DNA from: JAXGXJ01 sp963816155
Lineage (GTDB): Bacteria > Actinomycetota > Thermoleophilia > RBG-16-64-13
NCBI GenBank assembly: GCA_963816155.1
Contig: CAWFJE010000007.1
Location: forward strand, 124,001-188,000
Length of the DNA: 64,000 nucleotides
Reading direction: 5' to 3'
In this document: positions 34,841-43,434 of the stretch, piece after piece
How the letters are laid out: every line of letters begins with the position of its first letter
Numbering within the stretch: the first letter of the stretch is position 1
Made by a program: the position numbers and the translations under genes
Notes under the pieces: model-generated
What the model was told of the DNA's origin: nothing
Databases searched by the model: none
Seen by the model: only the letters and a program-made list of their open reading frames with translations

Positions 34841-34869
34841 ACAATAGGGAATCGGCTTCGGCGAAGCAA
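34841..34869 (-). promoter_or_regulatory. Promoter with 17-nt spacer for the ThrE-type gene, probably leaderless
   Basis: On the minus strand TTGCTT and TATTGT are separated by 17 nt and the ATG (34834) follows 6 nt after the -10 box. There is no ribosome site, so translation probably starts at or near the 5' end of the RNA. Confidence 0.5.
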
Positions 34870-35079
34870 GATGCGCGCGGTAGTCGGGAGCCCGAAATCT
34901 GACGCGGAGCGAGCGCAATGAATAGGGTCCGGTCTGGACGTCGGGGGTGCGGCCCGAGCGCGGCACCCCCTCCTCGACCAGGTGGCCTAGCGTGCTTCGG
35001 CGCTTGCTGCGGTCGTGACCGGAGTCTCCCGCGACGAGAATGCGCGACGAAGGCGAGCCCTCGGTCGCGTGCTGCGATG

Positions 35080-35744
35080 AGGTTGTGCGCAACATGACGA
35101 TGCCCAGCCATACGAACCACACGATCTGCAACGACCCCAAAAGCGTACGCCAAGTCATTGAGCGCCGGTACGACTGAGATGACACCCGCGGCGCCGATCG
35201 CCACCCCGAGCCAACTCAGCACCTTGGGTAGTCTCCGCGTGCGCAGCGCGGCGACGCTTATCAGCAAGACCCACAGACCGCCGAGAAGCTCACCCCCGGA
35301 GCCACCGAGACCTTGAGCCACAGGCTCGATCGCCTGCCAGGCCGCTACGGCCTGTGCCGGACTGGCGCTGTGGAGCCCGACGACCGATGCCGCGCCGGCG
35401 TTGAAGATCATCCCGCTCGCGATGAGTACGATGGCCCACATGAGTCCCACGGCCGTTGCTGCCTGGGCCAAGACTGGGGCTCCGTCCTTCAGACGTGAGT
35501 GGAGCGCCAGCGCCAAGACGGCGAGGACGATGCCGAGGATGACGTAGGTGAGCAGATACATGATCCGCATGCTGCCCTGGTTGGCTACGAGCAGAGCTAC
35601 CTTCTTGACGGGATCCACGACACTCTGGTACTTCACCAACAATAGGAAGTACGGCATCGCCACTACGTAGGCCAAGGCGAGGTAGACCGCCGACAGGCCT
35701 CCGATCTTCTGCTGGCGCACATTTCCACCGACGAACTGATTCAT
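35080..35744 (-). pseudogene. DUF4386-type membrane protein gene with a frameshift
   Basis: Begins at ATG 35744 (MNQFVGGNVRQQKIGGLSAV) with six or so hydrophobic segments and a GLWVLLISVAALRTRRLPKVLSWLG motif typical of DUF4386. After LNDLAYAFG the frame is lost; in the next frame the last helix continues as LQIVWFVWLGIVMLRT. The shift falls in the homopolymer tract CCCCAAAA at 35135-35142. The corrected frame then has no stop before the ThrE N-terminal start, so the true C-terminus is uncertain. The gene is divergent from a TetR gene whose operator it probably shares. Confidence 0.62.
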
Positions 35745-35797
35745 TGTGAACTCCTCTCTCGTCCGCGCGAGTTTTCTCTTCCCGCCCGGACATGTAC

Positions 35798-35842
35798 GGT
35801 GTAAACTTATGGTGTAAGTATGGTACTTACAATGTAAGTTTG
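35798..35842. promoter_or_regulatory. Overlapping palindromes, probable TetR operator between divergent genes
   Basis: GTAAGTA-TGG-TACTTAC (35814-35830) and ACTTAC-AAT-GTAAGT (35825-35839) share a half-site, and a further GTGTAAACTTAT lies just upstream. The cluster sits between the TetR start and the DUF4386 start, as expected for a repressor controlling itself and its neighbour. Confidence 0.65.
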
Positions 35843-35908
35843 TCAAGTGGTTTTTTGAGGCTTTGTCCACGCGCCTATTTGCGCCAGAGCCGGAGGTGGA
35901 AGCAGCCC

Positions 35909-36592
35909 ATGCCGACGACACGACCCACACCGAGCCCCGAGGCCCGAGTCCCGCTCAGCAGGGAGCGGGTGCTGGCTGCCGCCGTCTTGCTCGCCGACGA
36001 GGAGGGCATCGAGTCGCTCAGTATGCGCAAACTCGGACTGATGCTCGGCGTGGAAGCCATGTCGCTGTACAACCACGTGGCCAACAAGGACGATATCCTC
36101 GACGGGATGGTCGATGCCGTGGTGAGCGAGATCGACCTTCCGGTGGACATAGGCGACTGGAAAGAGGCCATGCGCCGGAGGGCGATCTCGGCCCAGTCGG
36201 TCTTCTCCGTTCACCCTTGGGCGAGCGCTCTGATCGACTCACGAGAGAGCAGCGGACCCGCGCGGCTACGCTACTTCGACTGGGTGCTGGGGATACTACG
36301 GCGAGCCGGGTTCACAGTGGAAATGGCCGCTCGCGCGTTTTCTCTGCTCGACAGCTACGTCTACGGCTTCAGCCGTCAACAGCTCAACACGTCCGCCAGC
36401 GGCGACATCGAGCCAGAGGAGATAGAAGAGGGTTTTCTCCGAGCGATACCAGCCGACGAGTACCCCTACCTCAGGGAGATGGTCGTCGAGTACGCGATGA
36501 AGTCCGGCCACGATGAAGGCGCCGACTTCGCATTCGGGCTCGAGCTCATTCTGGATGGACTCCAGACGATGCTGGAGCGAACGGCCCGCTAG
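35909..36592 (+). CDS. TetR-family transcriptional repressor
   Basis: 227-residue regulator. The DNA-binding helix-turn-helix is visible at about residues 18-65 (LSRERVLAAAVLLADEEG, SMRKLGLMLGVEAMSLYNHVANKDDIL). The C-terminal ligand domain (about 75-215) is helical and resembles the tetracycline-repressor class. The ATG at 35909 lies within an in-frame extension that starts at 35792; GGAGGTGG precedes the ATG by about 10 nt. It faces away from the DUF4386 gene across a palindromic operator, so it most likely represses itself and that gene. Ligand unknown. Confidence 0.85.
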   Translation: MPTTRPTPSPEARVPLSRERVLAAAVLLADEEGIESLSMRKLGLMLGVEAMSLYNHVANKDDILDGMVDAVVSEIDLPVDIGDWKEAMRRRAISAQSVFSVHPWASALIDSRESSGPARLRYFDWVLGILRRAGFTVEMAARAFSLLDSYVYGFSRQQLNTSASGDIEPEEIEEGFLRAIPADEYPYLREMVVEYAMKSGHDEGADFAFGLELILDGLQTMLERTAR

Positions 36593-36640
36593 TAACCGGC
36601 TGCTGAGCGATGACGTCGCGCCTTCAGAGTGAGCCGACGG

Positions 36641-37255
36641 TCACGACCCTCTCTGCGACGTCGTTCGTTGGCTCCGGCGCGCGGACTCGACGGTCAAGCG
36701 GTACGCCAGCCCCGCGAGCACTACTGCCGCGTAGACCGCGAACCAGATTCGGAGCCACACGCCTCCGCTGAGGTCGCTGCCCAGGAGCAGGCCGTGCACG
36801 AGGATGGCCGCGAACACGAAGTAGTTCAGTCGATGGACCCACCGCCAGGAACGACGGAGACGGCGGCGACCAAGGGCGGTCAGGATGACCCCGGCCAGGA
36901 CTACCAAGACCACCGGGCCTATCCACCACGCCCTGCTGTAGCCAGACAGCCCGAAACCAAGGGTCATCAGGCCGTGGGCGAGGGCCAGGAAGAAGCCGAT
37001 CAACCCGGTCGCCAAGTGGAGGCGCTGCACCACGCGGGGTCTGATCACCCGGTTGAACAGCGGACGATACGAGCCGAGGACGATGGTGACGAAGATCAAG
37101 GTGAACGCCTCGAGCGCGACGAGCCGCAGGCCGGTCCACAATCCATCCACCGAGGTTGTACCGGATAGGCCGACTGCCAGGGCAGGGATGGCGACAAGCG
37201 CCAGCCCGACCAGCACCAGGCCCGCAAGCCAAACCAGTCGACGAGACTCTCCCAC
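36641..37255 (-). CDS. Ferric-reductase-like transmembrane haem protein
   Basis: 204-residue membrane protein with about six helices and four histidines placed as haem ligands in pairs on two helices: RLHLATG, ALAHGLM, WVHRLNYF and ILVHGLL. This is the ferric-reductase-like transmembrane domain without the flavin/NAD domain. It likely carries electrons across the membrane. The GTG start overlaps the TAG of the upstream cytochrome-b5-like gene (TAGTG), so the two are translationally coupled. Together they look like a small extracytoplasmic haem electron-transfer pair. Confidence 0.78.
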   Translation of the reverse strand: MGESRRLVWLAGLVLVGLALVAIPALAVGLSGTTSVDGLWTGLRLVALEAFTLIFVTIVLGSYRPLFNRVIRPRVVQRLHLATGLIGFFLALAHGLMTLGFGLSGYSRAWWIGPVVLVVLAGVILTALGRRRLRRSWRWVHRLNYFVFAAILVHGLLLGSDLSGGVWLRIWFAVYAAVVLAGLAYRLTVESARRSQRTTSQRGS

Positions 37256-37623
37256 TACGGCCGCAGGGTGCCCACCACGGGCATCTTCTCAAGCTGAGAC
37301 CGCATACTCGCGGGGGCTCGGGTGATCGTTTCGGAGAGATCCATTCCCGCGGAGGCCCCCAGGTTGCACACGCCATGCACACCCTCCGGCCACCTGACGC
37401 TTGCGGAGACATCGTAGACGATCCCATCGACAGCGACGTAGGCGGACCGGCCTCCCTGGCCGTCAAACGTGGCGAGTTCCGCTGCCGTGAAGCTGCGCTC
37501 CGTGGCAGCGGCGCCCTCGGCGAGGGTCGCTTCGGTGGTGGAGCCCGCCGACCCGCAGGCGGACAGGACGGCTAGGAGCGACAACAGTATGACGCATAGC
37601 ACTGGTGGCAGGAGCCTCCTCAT
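37255..37623 (-). CDS. Lipoprotein with cytochrome-b5-like domain, one haem ligand apparently missing
   Basis: 122-residue lipoprotein: signal peptide, lipobox LSAC, short Ala/Thr linker, then a b5-like domain (about 45-120) with FTAAELATFDGQGG, AYVAVDGIVYDVSAS, WPEGVHG and SAGMDLSETITRAP. The first haem histidine is present (VHG). At the usual second ligand (APHG-type motif) it reads APAS, so that histidine is absent; it may bind haem weakly, use another ligand or bind a different molecule. The ATG at 37623 has GAGGAGG upstream. It is coupled to the ferric-reductase-like gene. Confidence 0.72.
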   Translation of the reverse strand: MRRLLPPVLCVILLSLLAVLSACGSAGSTTEATLAEGAAATERSFTAAELATFDGQGGRSAYVAVDGIVYDVSASVRWPEGVHGVCNLGASAGMDLSETITRAPASMRSQLEKMPVVGTLRP

Positions 37624-37645
37624 ATCGCACCTCCTCATCTGGTGT

Positions 37646-38041
37646 TCAGCCCACCGCTTTCTTCACGAGTGCCGCGATGCTCACCTCTTCGGCGGCCGTC
37701 AATTCGGTCAGCGCGAATGCGATTGGCCACAGACGGCCTTCGTCGAGATTCGCGTCGTTGTTGAAACCGAGGGTCATGTACCTCTCTTTGAACTTCTCCC
37801 CGCTGCGGAAGAAGCAGATGACCTTGCCGTCCTTGGCATACGCGGGCATTCCATACCACGTCTTCGGGGAGAGGACGGGCGCGCTGTCTTTGATGATCGT
37901 ATGCAGTCGCTCGCCCATGGCACGATAGGGATCCGGCATGGCGGCGATCGCCGCGAGCACGGCGCTTTCCCCGTCCATCTTGCTCGTGCGCCGGCCCGGC
38001 TTCTGTTGATCGAGAGTCGCTTCTTCCTTCGCTTCTGTCAT
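37646..38041 (-). CDS. DUF1801 (YdhG-like) protein
   Basis: 131-residue soluble protein with the family core: AAMPDPYRAMGERLHTIIKDSAPVLSPKTWYGMPAYAKDGKVICFF and FKERYMTLGFNNDANLDEGRLWPIAFALTELT. DUF1801 proteins are common in Actinobacteria and other bacteria and have no settled function. A Lys/Glu/Thr-rich N-terminus (about 1-25) precedes the domain. The ATG at 38041 has AAAGG upstream; an in-frame extension to 38149 is ignored. It precedes the haem pair on the same strand. Confidence 0.8.
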   Translation of the reverse strand: MTEAKEEATLDQQKPGRRTSKMDGESAVLAAIAAMPDPYRAMGERLHTIIKDSAPVLSPKTWYGMPAYAKDGKVICFFRSGEKFKERYMTLGFNNDANLDEGRLWPIAFALTELTAAEEVSIAALVKKAVG

Positions 38042-38181
38042 GGTGGTATGCCTTTCAACATGTGCTCGGAATCGCCGGACCCAAGGCTTGGCGGTCCTGC
38101 GTAGGCAATACCCCGGGCAGAACAATCCGAAGCAGGGTAGCGATTGCATCCATTACGGGGCTTCGGCCAGCCGAGAGTCCC

Positions 38182-38292
38182 TGGGTGGGGGTGTCTGTCA
38201 ACGGCAGCGACGTGCATCCCGCTACAGGGCTTGGCGCTGCCATCGCGGACGGCAATGTAATCCTGCTCATACCCGCCGTCGGGGCGTGCTGA
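38182..38292 (+). pseudogene. Possible remnant of a MoaD/ThiS-like ubiquitin-fold protein
   Basis: Reads VSVNGSDVHPATGLGAAIADGNVILLIPAVGAC, which resembles the end of MoaD-type sulfur carriers (a VNG strand, a G-L-x-x-x-x-x-DGDEV turn, an IPAVAGG tail), but ends in GAC instead of the required GG and lacks the N-terminal half. It lies in a 365-nt gap between the DUF1801 and YkuD genes. Chance resemblance is possible. Confidence 0.25.
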
Positions 38293-38406
38293 GGGAGTCT
38301 GTGCGGCGCCGTGCGGTTGGTAGTCTCGGAGCCTGGTGCGCAGTGTCCACGCACGCGACCAGCGAGGGGGAGATCCGAATCCCCGAGGCCGCGGGGCCGG
38401 GCATTC

Positions 38407-39735
38407 CTAATAGAAGATGTCGACCACCGTACCCGAGGGCAACTCGTTGAAGAGGTCCTCGGCGGTCCAGACGGGAACGCGAACGCACCCATGGCTGGCG
38501 GGGTACGCGGGAACGCTGCGATAGCCGTGGATGGCCGTCTTACTGACGACGTACGAGGGATAGTACATCTCGCCGTCCAGAGTGACACAGTCCACCCAGC
38601 CCTCGTATTTTTCCTTGATGGAGAAGTGTCCGGTGCGGGTGCCGAGTTTCCCGGTCGACACATGGATGACCTTGGCGACCTCGCCGTCGCTGATCATGAA
38701 GAGCACCTGCCGGGTGAGGTCAACCTCGCACCTGTCTCCTATGCCTGATCTGCTGGGAACGGGGATACTGGCCGAGGCAAAGGTCTTCCAAACCTGTGCG
38801 TTCACCTTCCCAGTGCGTCTCAGCCGTTCGACCTTCTGAAAGGCCGTGACCGCATCTCGTGTCTGGTTGTCGTAGACGCCGTCCACCGGGCCGCACGGAT
38901 AGTGAAGAGCCGCAAGCCTTGCCTCCACGAAAGACACGAGTGTCCCCTTGGACCCGACCGAGAGGGAAGAGTATTCGGGCGCGGCCGGGAGTTCCTCGGG
39001 ATACTGAGTTCTGACTACGATGGGTTGCAGGAACGCGCGGGAGAGCACCACCGCCATCTCCGCCCTGGTCAGATTGTCTGCGGGAAAGAACCAGCCTTCG
39101 GTAGGAGCGTCAAGTATCTTCAGCCGGTACGCGCTTGCCACCGCGGCTGCGTGAACCGGTGCGATGAGGAGGCGATCGCGGAAACCTCCCAGCCAAAGCT
39201 GGACCTGCTCGTCGGCGAGTCTCAGTCCGACTGCTGAAGCGGCCTCGTTTCCGCGCGCAAGCGCCATGGCGTTCATCACCAGCGTGACCGCTTCTTGTTT
39301 GGAGACCACCCGCTCGGGCAAGAACTCGAGGAGGCCGGTCCCCTGCATGAGCTTCTTCTGGAAGAGGGCGCCCACAGATCCCTCGAACCAGTCGTGCGCA
39401 TCGACATCGGAGAAGGGCTGGCCGGGCGACTCCGCCAATCCCATGGCCCTGGTCAGGAAGTACGCCATCTGCGCCCTGGTCACAAAGCCGTCGGGGTCGA
39501 ACGAGCCGTCCCAGTGTCGCAGCATCGCCGCCCTGTCGGCGAGCGCGTAAGCTGCCGCCGCGTACCACTCGTCCCCTCGGATATCTGCGAATCCCGAGGA
39601 CGTCGCGGGACTCGGGGCGGACACCTCGGCATTGACAGCCGCAGTCGGCAGAAGGGCTGCCAGCACCACGAAACAACCTGCGACAGCCAACGTGAACAGG
39701 CCGAAGGAATATCTCGGGCTCCGTGCGCGCCTCAT
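38407..39735 (-). CDS. Exported L,D-transpeptidase (YkuD) with SLH repeats and a peptidoglycan-binding domain
   Basis: 442-residue secreted protein. After a signal peptide come three SLH-type repeats (about 40-225; GFADIRGDEWYAAAA, FSDVDAHDWFEGSVG, AEMAVVLSRAF). A PG_binding_1 module follows (LHYPCGPVDGVYDNQTRDAVTAFQK), then the YkuD domain with HGYRSVPAYPASHGCVRVP holding the catalytic His and Cys. YkuD enzymes form 3-3 crosslinks or attach proteins to peptidoglycan. The ATG at 39735 has GGGGGTC upstream. The combination suggests an enzyme held at the cell wall that could attach or crosslink near the S-layer. Confidence 0.88.
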   Translation of the reverse strand: MRRARSPRYSFGLFTLAVAGCFVVLAALLPTAAVNAEVSAPSPATSSGFADIRGDEWYAAAAYALADRAAMLRHWDGSFDPDGFVTRAQMAYFLTRAMGLAESPGQPFSDVDAHDWFEGSVGALFQKKLMQGTGLLEFLPERVVSKQEAVTLVMNAMALARGNEAASAVGLRLADEQVQLWLGGFRDRLLIAPVHAAAVASAYRLKILDAPTEGWFFPADNLTRAEMAVVLSRAFLQPIVVRTQYPEELPAAPEYSSLSVGSKGTLVSFVEARLAALHYPCGPVDGVYDNQTRDAVTAFQKVERLRRTGKVNAQVWKTFASASIPVPSRSGIGDRCEVDLTRQVLFMISDGEVAKVIHVSTGKLGTRTGHFSIKEKYEGWVDCVTLDGEMYYPSYVVSKTAIHGYRSVPAYPASHGCVRVPVWTAEDLFNELPSGTVVDIFY

Positions 39736-39922
39736 GCTTGACCCCCTGGGGTATGCGACCGAAATCAGTGTATCGAGTCTTCCCTCGAACGACCACAAGG
39801 AGCCGGTGGGCTCTGGACGGCCATTCACTGGGCGCAGCCAGGGCTGCGGCCTTCGCGGCCTAGGGTCCCACAGCGGGTTCTTGCGACGCCCGGCAACCAT
39901 CGAGCGAGCGTCGTGGGCCTGA

Positions 39923-40456
39923 TCAGTCTCGGAACAGCGCGGCCCAGATGACCGCGTCTAGCACGAAGGTGTGGAAGGCGAAATAGCAGCTACCCACCAC
40001 CGCCGCCCAGTAGGCCTTGCCTCGGTTTCCCGGCCGCAGCGTGAACAGGGCCCACGCCAGCGCGATGGAAGCCAACCCCACTAGGAAGAGCACGATGCGA
40101 ATACCCGCCCAGGTGCCACTACTGGGATCGTCGACGTATTGGTTGGTGAGCGGCATCCAGAAGACGGAGGGGACTAGAATAAGAGCGAAGATAGGATAGA
40201 AGATGCTGTAACCGAAGTGTCCGCCTACGGTCACCTCGTTGGGGTCCACACGCAGCAGGAGCAGGTTGAGAAAGGCGAAGTACCCGATGGCTGAGAGGAC
40301 CATGGAGACGGTGTAGATGGGCCGGATGCTCTCCGGGACCCCGCCCCAGAGCACCTCCGCGCCCGCGTCCCCGCTCAGCCCCACGACGTAGCTGCCGATG
40401 ACGGCTATCCCCCCGATGACGTTGATGAGGAGAAGTATCAGCTTCTGCCTGCCCAC
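39923..40456 (-). CDS. Conserved multi-helix membrane protein, unknown function
   Basis: 177-residue protein with about five hydrophobic helices (LILLLINVIGGIAVIGSYVVGL, YTVSMVLSAIGYFAFLNLLLL, FYPIFALILVPSVFW, IRIVLFLVGLASIALAWALF, AVVGSCYFAFHTFVLDAVIW). I do not recognise the family. The GTG at 40456 follows a near-perfect GGAGGTGATC ribosome site. It lies upstream of the YkuD gene on the same strand but is separated by about 190 nt. A 285-nt gap without visible genes precedes it. Confidence 0.6.
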   Translation of the reverse strand: MGRQKLILLLINVIGGIAVIGSYVVGLSGDAGAEVLWGGVPESIRPIYTVSMVLSAIGYFAFLNLLLLRVDPNEVTVGGHFGYSIFYPIFALILVPSVFWMPLTNQYVDDPSSGTWAGIRIVLFLVGLASIALAWALFTLRPGNRGKAYWAAVVGSCYFAFHTFVLDAVIWAALFRD

Positions 40457-40741
40457 GTGATCACCTCCCGTTCGACTGAGACTCTCCATGCGGTCGTGGA
40501 GCCTGCTCCTAGCAGCGGACGGGGAGCAATCCCCAAGCTGGACACTACCTGTTGCCTGAAGCCTTGTCAAAGGTAGTCGGCCGTCTCATGACGGCACACC
40601 CAAGCAGTTCGTCACCAGTTCGATTCGAATGCCCGCAGTTTCGTTGGCATCTCCGCGCGTCCTTCGGGTTGGCCGGCCATCTTCTGGGGTATACCCACGC
40701 CAGTTGTCCTGAAGACCACGGCTCGTCTCGAAGGGGGCGCA

Positions 40742-41221
40742 ATGAGGAGAAGCACGGTAATCGGACTCGCCTTGGTCTTGGCGTCGCTCCTGGCCCTGAC
40801 GGTCTTGGTTCTCGCAGGCTGCGGAGAAGAAGCCACAGACACCACTCAGGCGGATACGCCTGACAGCACCATGGGGGGGACGGAGATCCCGGAAGTGGCG
40901 CCGGGAGCCTATACGGACCTGACCCCTGAGCAGGCCAAGTATCTGATCGACACCACGCCGGATCTGGTGATACTCGATGTGTCTCCCAACTACAGCAACG
41001 GGCATCTGCCGGGGGCCGTCAACCACTACATAGGTGATGGTTCGCTCGCGGATGCCATCCCTGGTCTGGATGAGAACGCCACGTATCTGGTCTACTGTCA
41101 CTCGGACAGCGCCTCCATCGGCGGTGCGCAGGCTCTTGTGGACGCAGGGTTCTCAACCGTGTACCGGTTGGAGGGTAACTACGCTGCCTGGGTCGATGCC
41201 GGCTACCCGGTGGAGCAGTGA
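40742..41221 (+). CDS. Lipoprotein rhodanese (sulfurtransferase)
   Basis: 159-residue lipoprotein: signal peptide, lipobox LAGC (Cys at about 27), acidic Thr-rich linker, then a single rhodanese domain (about 56-158) with LVILDVSPNYSNGHLPGAVNH and the active-site loop YCHSDSAS, whose cysteine would accept sulfur. It should sit outside the membrane. Its stop lies about 20 nt from the convergent CopB-type ATPase stop. A role in sulfur or selenium handling or in redox defence is possible; substrate unknown. Confidence 0.85.
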   Translation: MRRSTVIGLALVLASLLALTVLVLAGCGEEATDTTQADTPDSTMGGTEIPEVAPGAYTDLTPEQAKYLIDTTPDLVILDVSPNYSNGHLPGAVNHYIGDGSLADAIPGLDENATYLVYCHSDSASIGGAQALVDAGFSTVYRLEGNYAAWVDAGYPVEQ

Positions 41222-41239
41222 CGAACGCCGCCACCGTAC

Positions 41240-43273
41240 CTATGACCTCAGTTTCTTCACCCCCAACAGTCGAGCGTTGATCGCGACGATGATGGTGCTC
41301 GCCGACATGAGCGCCGCGCCCAGCGCCGGGCTGAGTACGATGCCTGCCCCCACTGCGACCCCGGCAGCCAAGGGGATAGCGACCACGTTGTAGCCGGTCG
41401 CCCAGACCAGGTTCTGCACCATCTTGCTCCAGGTGGACCGGGCAAGGGAGAAGAGATCCAGCACGTTGCGGGGATCATTCTTGACCAACACGATATCGGC
41501 CGACTCGATGGCCACGTCGGTGCCGGCCCCGATGGCGATCCCCACGTCGGCTTGGACCAGGGCGGGAGCGTCGTTGACCCCGTCTCCCACCATACCGACC
41601 AGCAATCCCTTCCTCTGCAACTCCTTGATACGTTCCGCTTTCTGTCCGGGAAGCACCCCGGCGTAGTACTCGTCCAAGCCGAGTTCCTCAGCCACCCAGC
41701 GGGCCACCTCTTCGTTGTCTCCGGTAAGCATGATGGCTTTGATCCCCAGCGCCTGGAGCCCTTGCACCGTCTGTAGGGATTCGGCCCGAACCACATCGGC
41801 CAGTCCCAGCGCACCCAAAGGTCGATCGTCCTCCAGCAGATAAACGACCGTGAGCGGCCGGGCCGCCGTGTCGATGGGCGGTACGCCGATGTTTCTCTCG
41901 GCCAGGTACCCAGGGCTCACGACGCTCAGCCGTTTGCCCTCGATCGTCGCCTCTACTCCTTTGCCTGGGATGGAGGCGAAGTCGTCTATTGGAAGCAGGT
42001 CCAGCTCTCGCTCGGCTGCGGAGTTGACTATTCCTTGGGCGATGGGATGCTCCGAGCGGCTCTCCAGCGAGGCCGCCAAAGCCAGGATCTCGTCTTCCCC
42101 ACGACCGGCGAAGGTCCACACCTGTCCCACCCCGAAGCGGCCTTCGGTCAGCGTGCCGGTCTTGTCGAACACCACCGCGTTCACGCTCCTCGAGCCCTCG
42201 AAGGCGCTGCGGTCCCGTATGAGAAGCCCGCTCTTGGCCCCCAGGCCGGTGGAAACCGCCACCACGAGCGGGATGGCCAGTCCCAAGGCATGGGGACAGG
42301 TGATGACCATCACGGTGATGCTCCGTCCGAGAGCGAATTCGAAGCTCTCTCCCAGGATCAACCAGACGATGAGCGTCACGGTGCCCACTGATAAGGCGAC
42401 CAGCGTGAGCACGAAGGCGGCCCGGTCGGCCAGACTCTGACTCCGGGACTTGCTGTCTTGGGCCTGCCGGACCAGATCGATCACCTGGGCCAGATAGGTG
42501 TCGGCTCCTGTCTTTTCGACGGTGACCTCAAGCGAGCCCTCCCCGTTGATGGAGCCCCCGATGACCGTGTCGCCCTCCCGCTTCTGGACGGGTGTGGACT
42601 CCCCGGTGAGCATGGCTTCGTTCAGCGAGCTGCCTCCCTTGGTCACCTGCCCGTCGATGGGGACTTTCTCACCCGGTCTGACCAGCACGCGGTCGCCTGG
42701 CTGGAGCCTGGCCAAAGCTACGTCATGGACGTTCCCGCCCTCATCCAAGACATGAGCCTCGTCCGGCATCAACCGGGCCAGTTCCTCCAGTGCCCGCGAG
42801 GCGCCCATCACTGATCGCATCTCCAGCCAGTGGCCGAGGAGCATGATGTCCACCAGCGTGGCCAGTTCCCAGAAGAAGATCTCGCCTTGCACGCCGAAGA
42901 CCACGGCCATGCTGTAGAGAAAGGCAGCTGAGATAGCGACGGCGATCAGGGTCATCATGGCCGGTCTGCGCTCGCGGAGTTCGTGGACGGCGCCCTTCAG
43001 GAAGGGCAGACCGCCCCATCCGTAGACGAACGCGCTGAGGGCCAGGAGCACGTATTGGTCGCCGGGAAACGCCAGGGCCCCGAGATGGAAGACGTCCTGG
43101 ATGAGCGGGGAGAGGGCAAGGATAGGGACGGTGACTACCAGGCAGACCCAGAAGCGCCGACGAAAATCTGCCACCATCATCTCGTGGTGGCTGGGACCCT
43201 TGCCTCCCATCGCATGGTGGTCGGCGCCTTGGCCGGCGGGGTGTCCCGGGCTGCCGTGCTCCAGCTCATTCAT
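41240..43273 (-). CDS. CopB-type P1B ATPase (copper/silver or other heavy metal export)
   Basis: 677-residue P-type ATPase with the motifs in order: TGES, the membrane CPH (VITCPHALGLAIP), DKTGTLTEG phosphorylation site, HPIAQGI and GDGVNDAPALVQADVG. CPH instead of CPC marks the CopB/P1B-3 group. The first 35 residues are rich in His, Gly and Met (HHAMGGKGPSHHEMM) and could bind metal, in place of a heavy-metal-associated domain. It acts in the cytoplasmic membrane. A strong terminator lies between it and the upstream binding-protein gene, so it probably has its own promoter. Confidence 0.88.
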   Translation of the reverse strand: MNELEHGSPGHPAGQGADHHAMGGKGPSHHEMMVADFRRRFWVCLVVTVPILALSPLIQDVFHLGALAFPGDQYVLLALSAFVYGWGGLPFLKGAVHELRERRPAMMTLIAVAISAAFLYSMAVVFGVQGEIFFWELATLVDIMLLGHWLEMRSVMGASRALEELARLMPDEAHVLDEGGNVHDVALARLQPGDRVLVRPGEKVPIDGQVTKGGSSLNEAMLTGESTPVQKREGDTVIGGSINGEGSLEVTVEKTGADTYLAQVIDLVRQAQDSKSRSQSLADRAAFVLTLVALSVGTVTLIVWLILGESFEFALGRSITVMVITCPHALGLAIPLVVAVSTGLGAKSGLLIRDRSAFEGSRSVNAVVFDKTGTLTEGRFGVGQVWTFAGRGEDEILALAASLESRSEHPIAQGIVNSAAERELDLLPIDDFASIPGKGVEATIEGKRLSVVSPGYLAERNIGVPPIDTAARPLTVVYLLEDDRPLGALGLADVVRAESLQTVQGLQALGIKAIMLTGDNEEVARWVAEELGLDEYYAGVLPGQKAERIKELQRKGLLVGMVGDGVNDAPALVQADVGIAIGAGTDVAIESADIVLVKNDPRNVLDLFSLARSTWSKMVQNLVWATGYNVVAIPLAAGVAVGAGIVLSPALGAALMSASTIIVAINARLLGVKKLRS

Positions 43274-43348
43274 CGGAGTGCTGGTCGTCCCCCTTGCGGT
43301 GGTCGGGTCGCGTTCGAGGTACCCGTTGCCGCGAAGACCCTAAACGAA

Positions 43349-43388
43349 GAGACCCAGAGGAGCGCCTGGCGGCGTTCCTCTGGGTCTC
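43349..43388 (-). terminator. Terminator after the binding-protein gene
   Basis: Long inverted repeat: GAGACCCAGAGGA pairs with TCCTCTGGGTCTC, with additional inner pairing around GCGCC/GGCGT. In the minus direction a T-rich TTCGTTT follows, as in a rho-independent terminator. Confidence 0.8.
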
Positions 43389-43434
43389 CGCACCGGATCC
43401 GCGCAGGGCGTCCCGGCGTGTCGTATTGAAAGTG

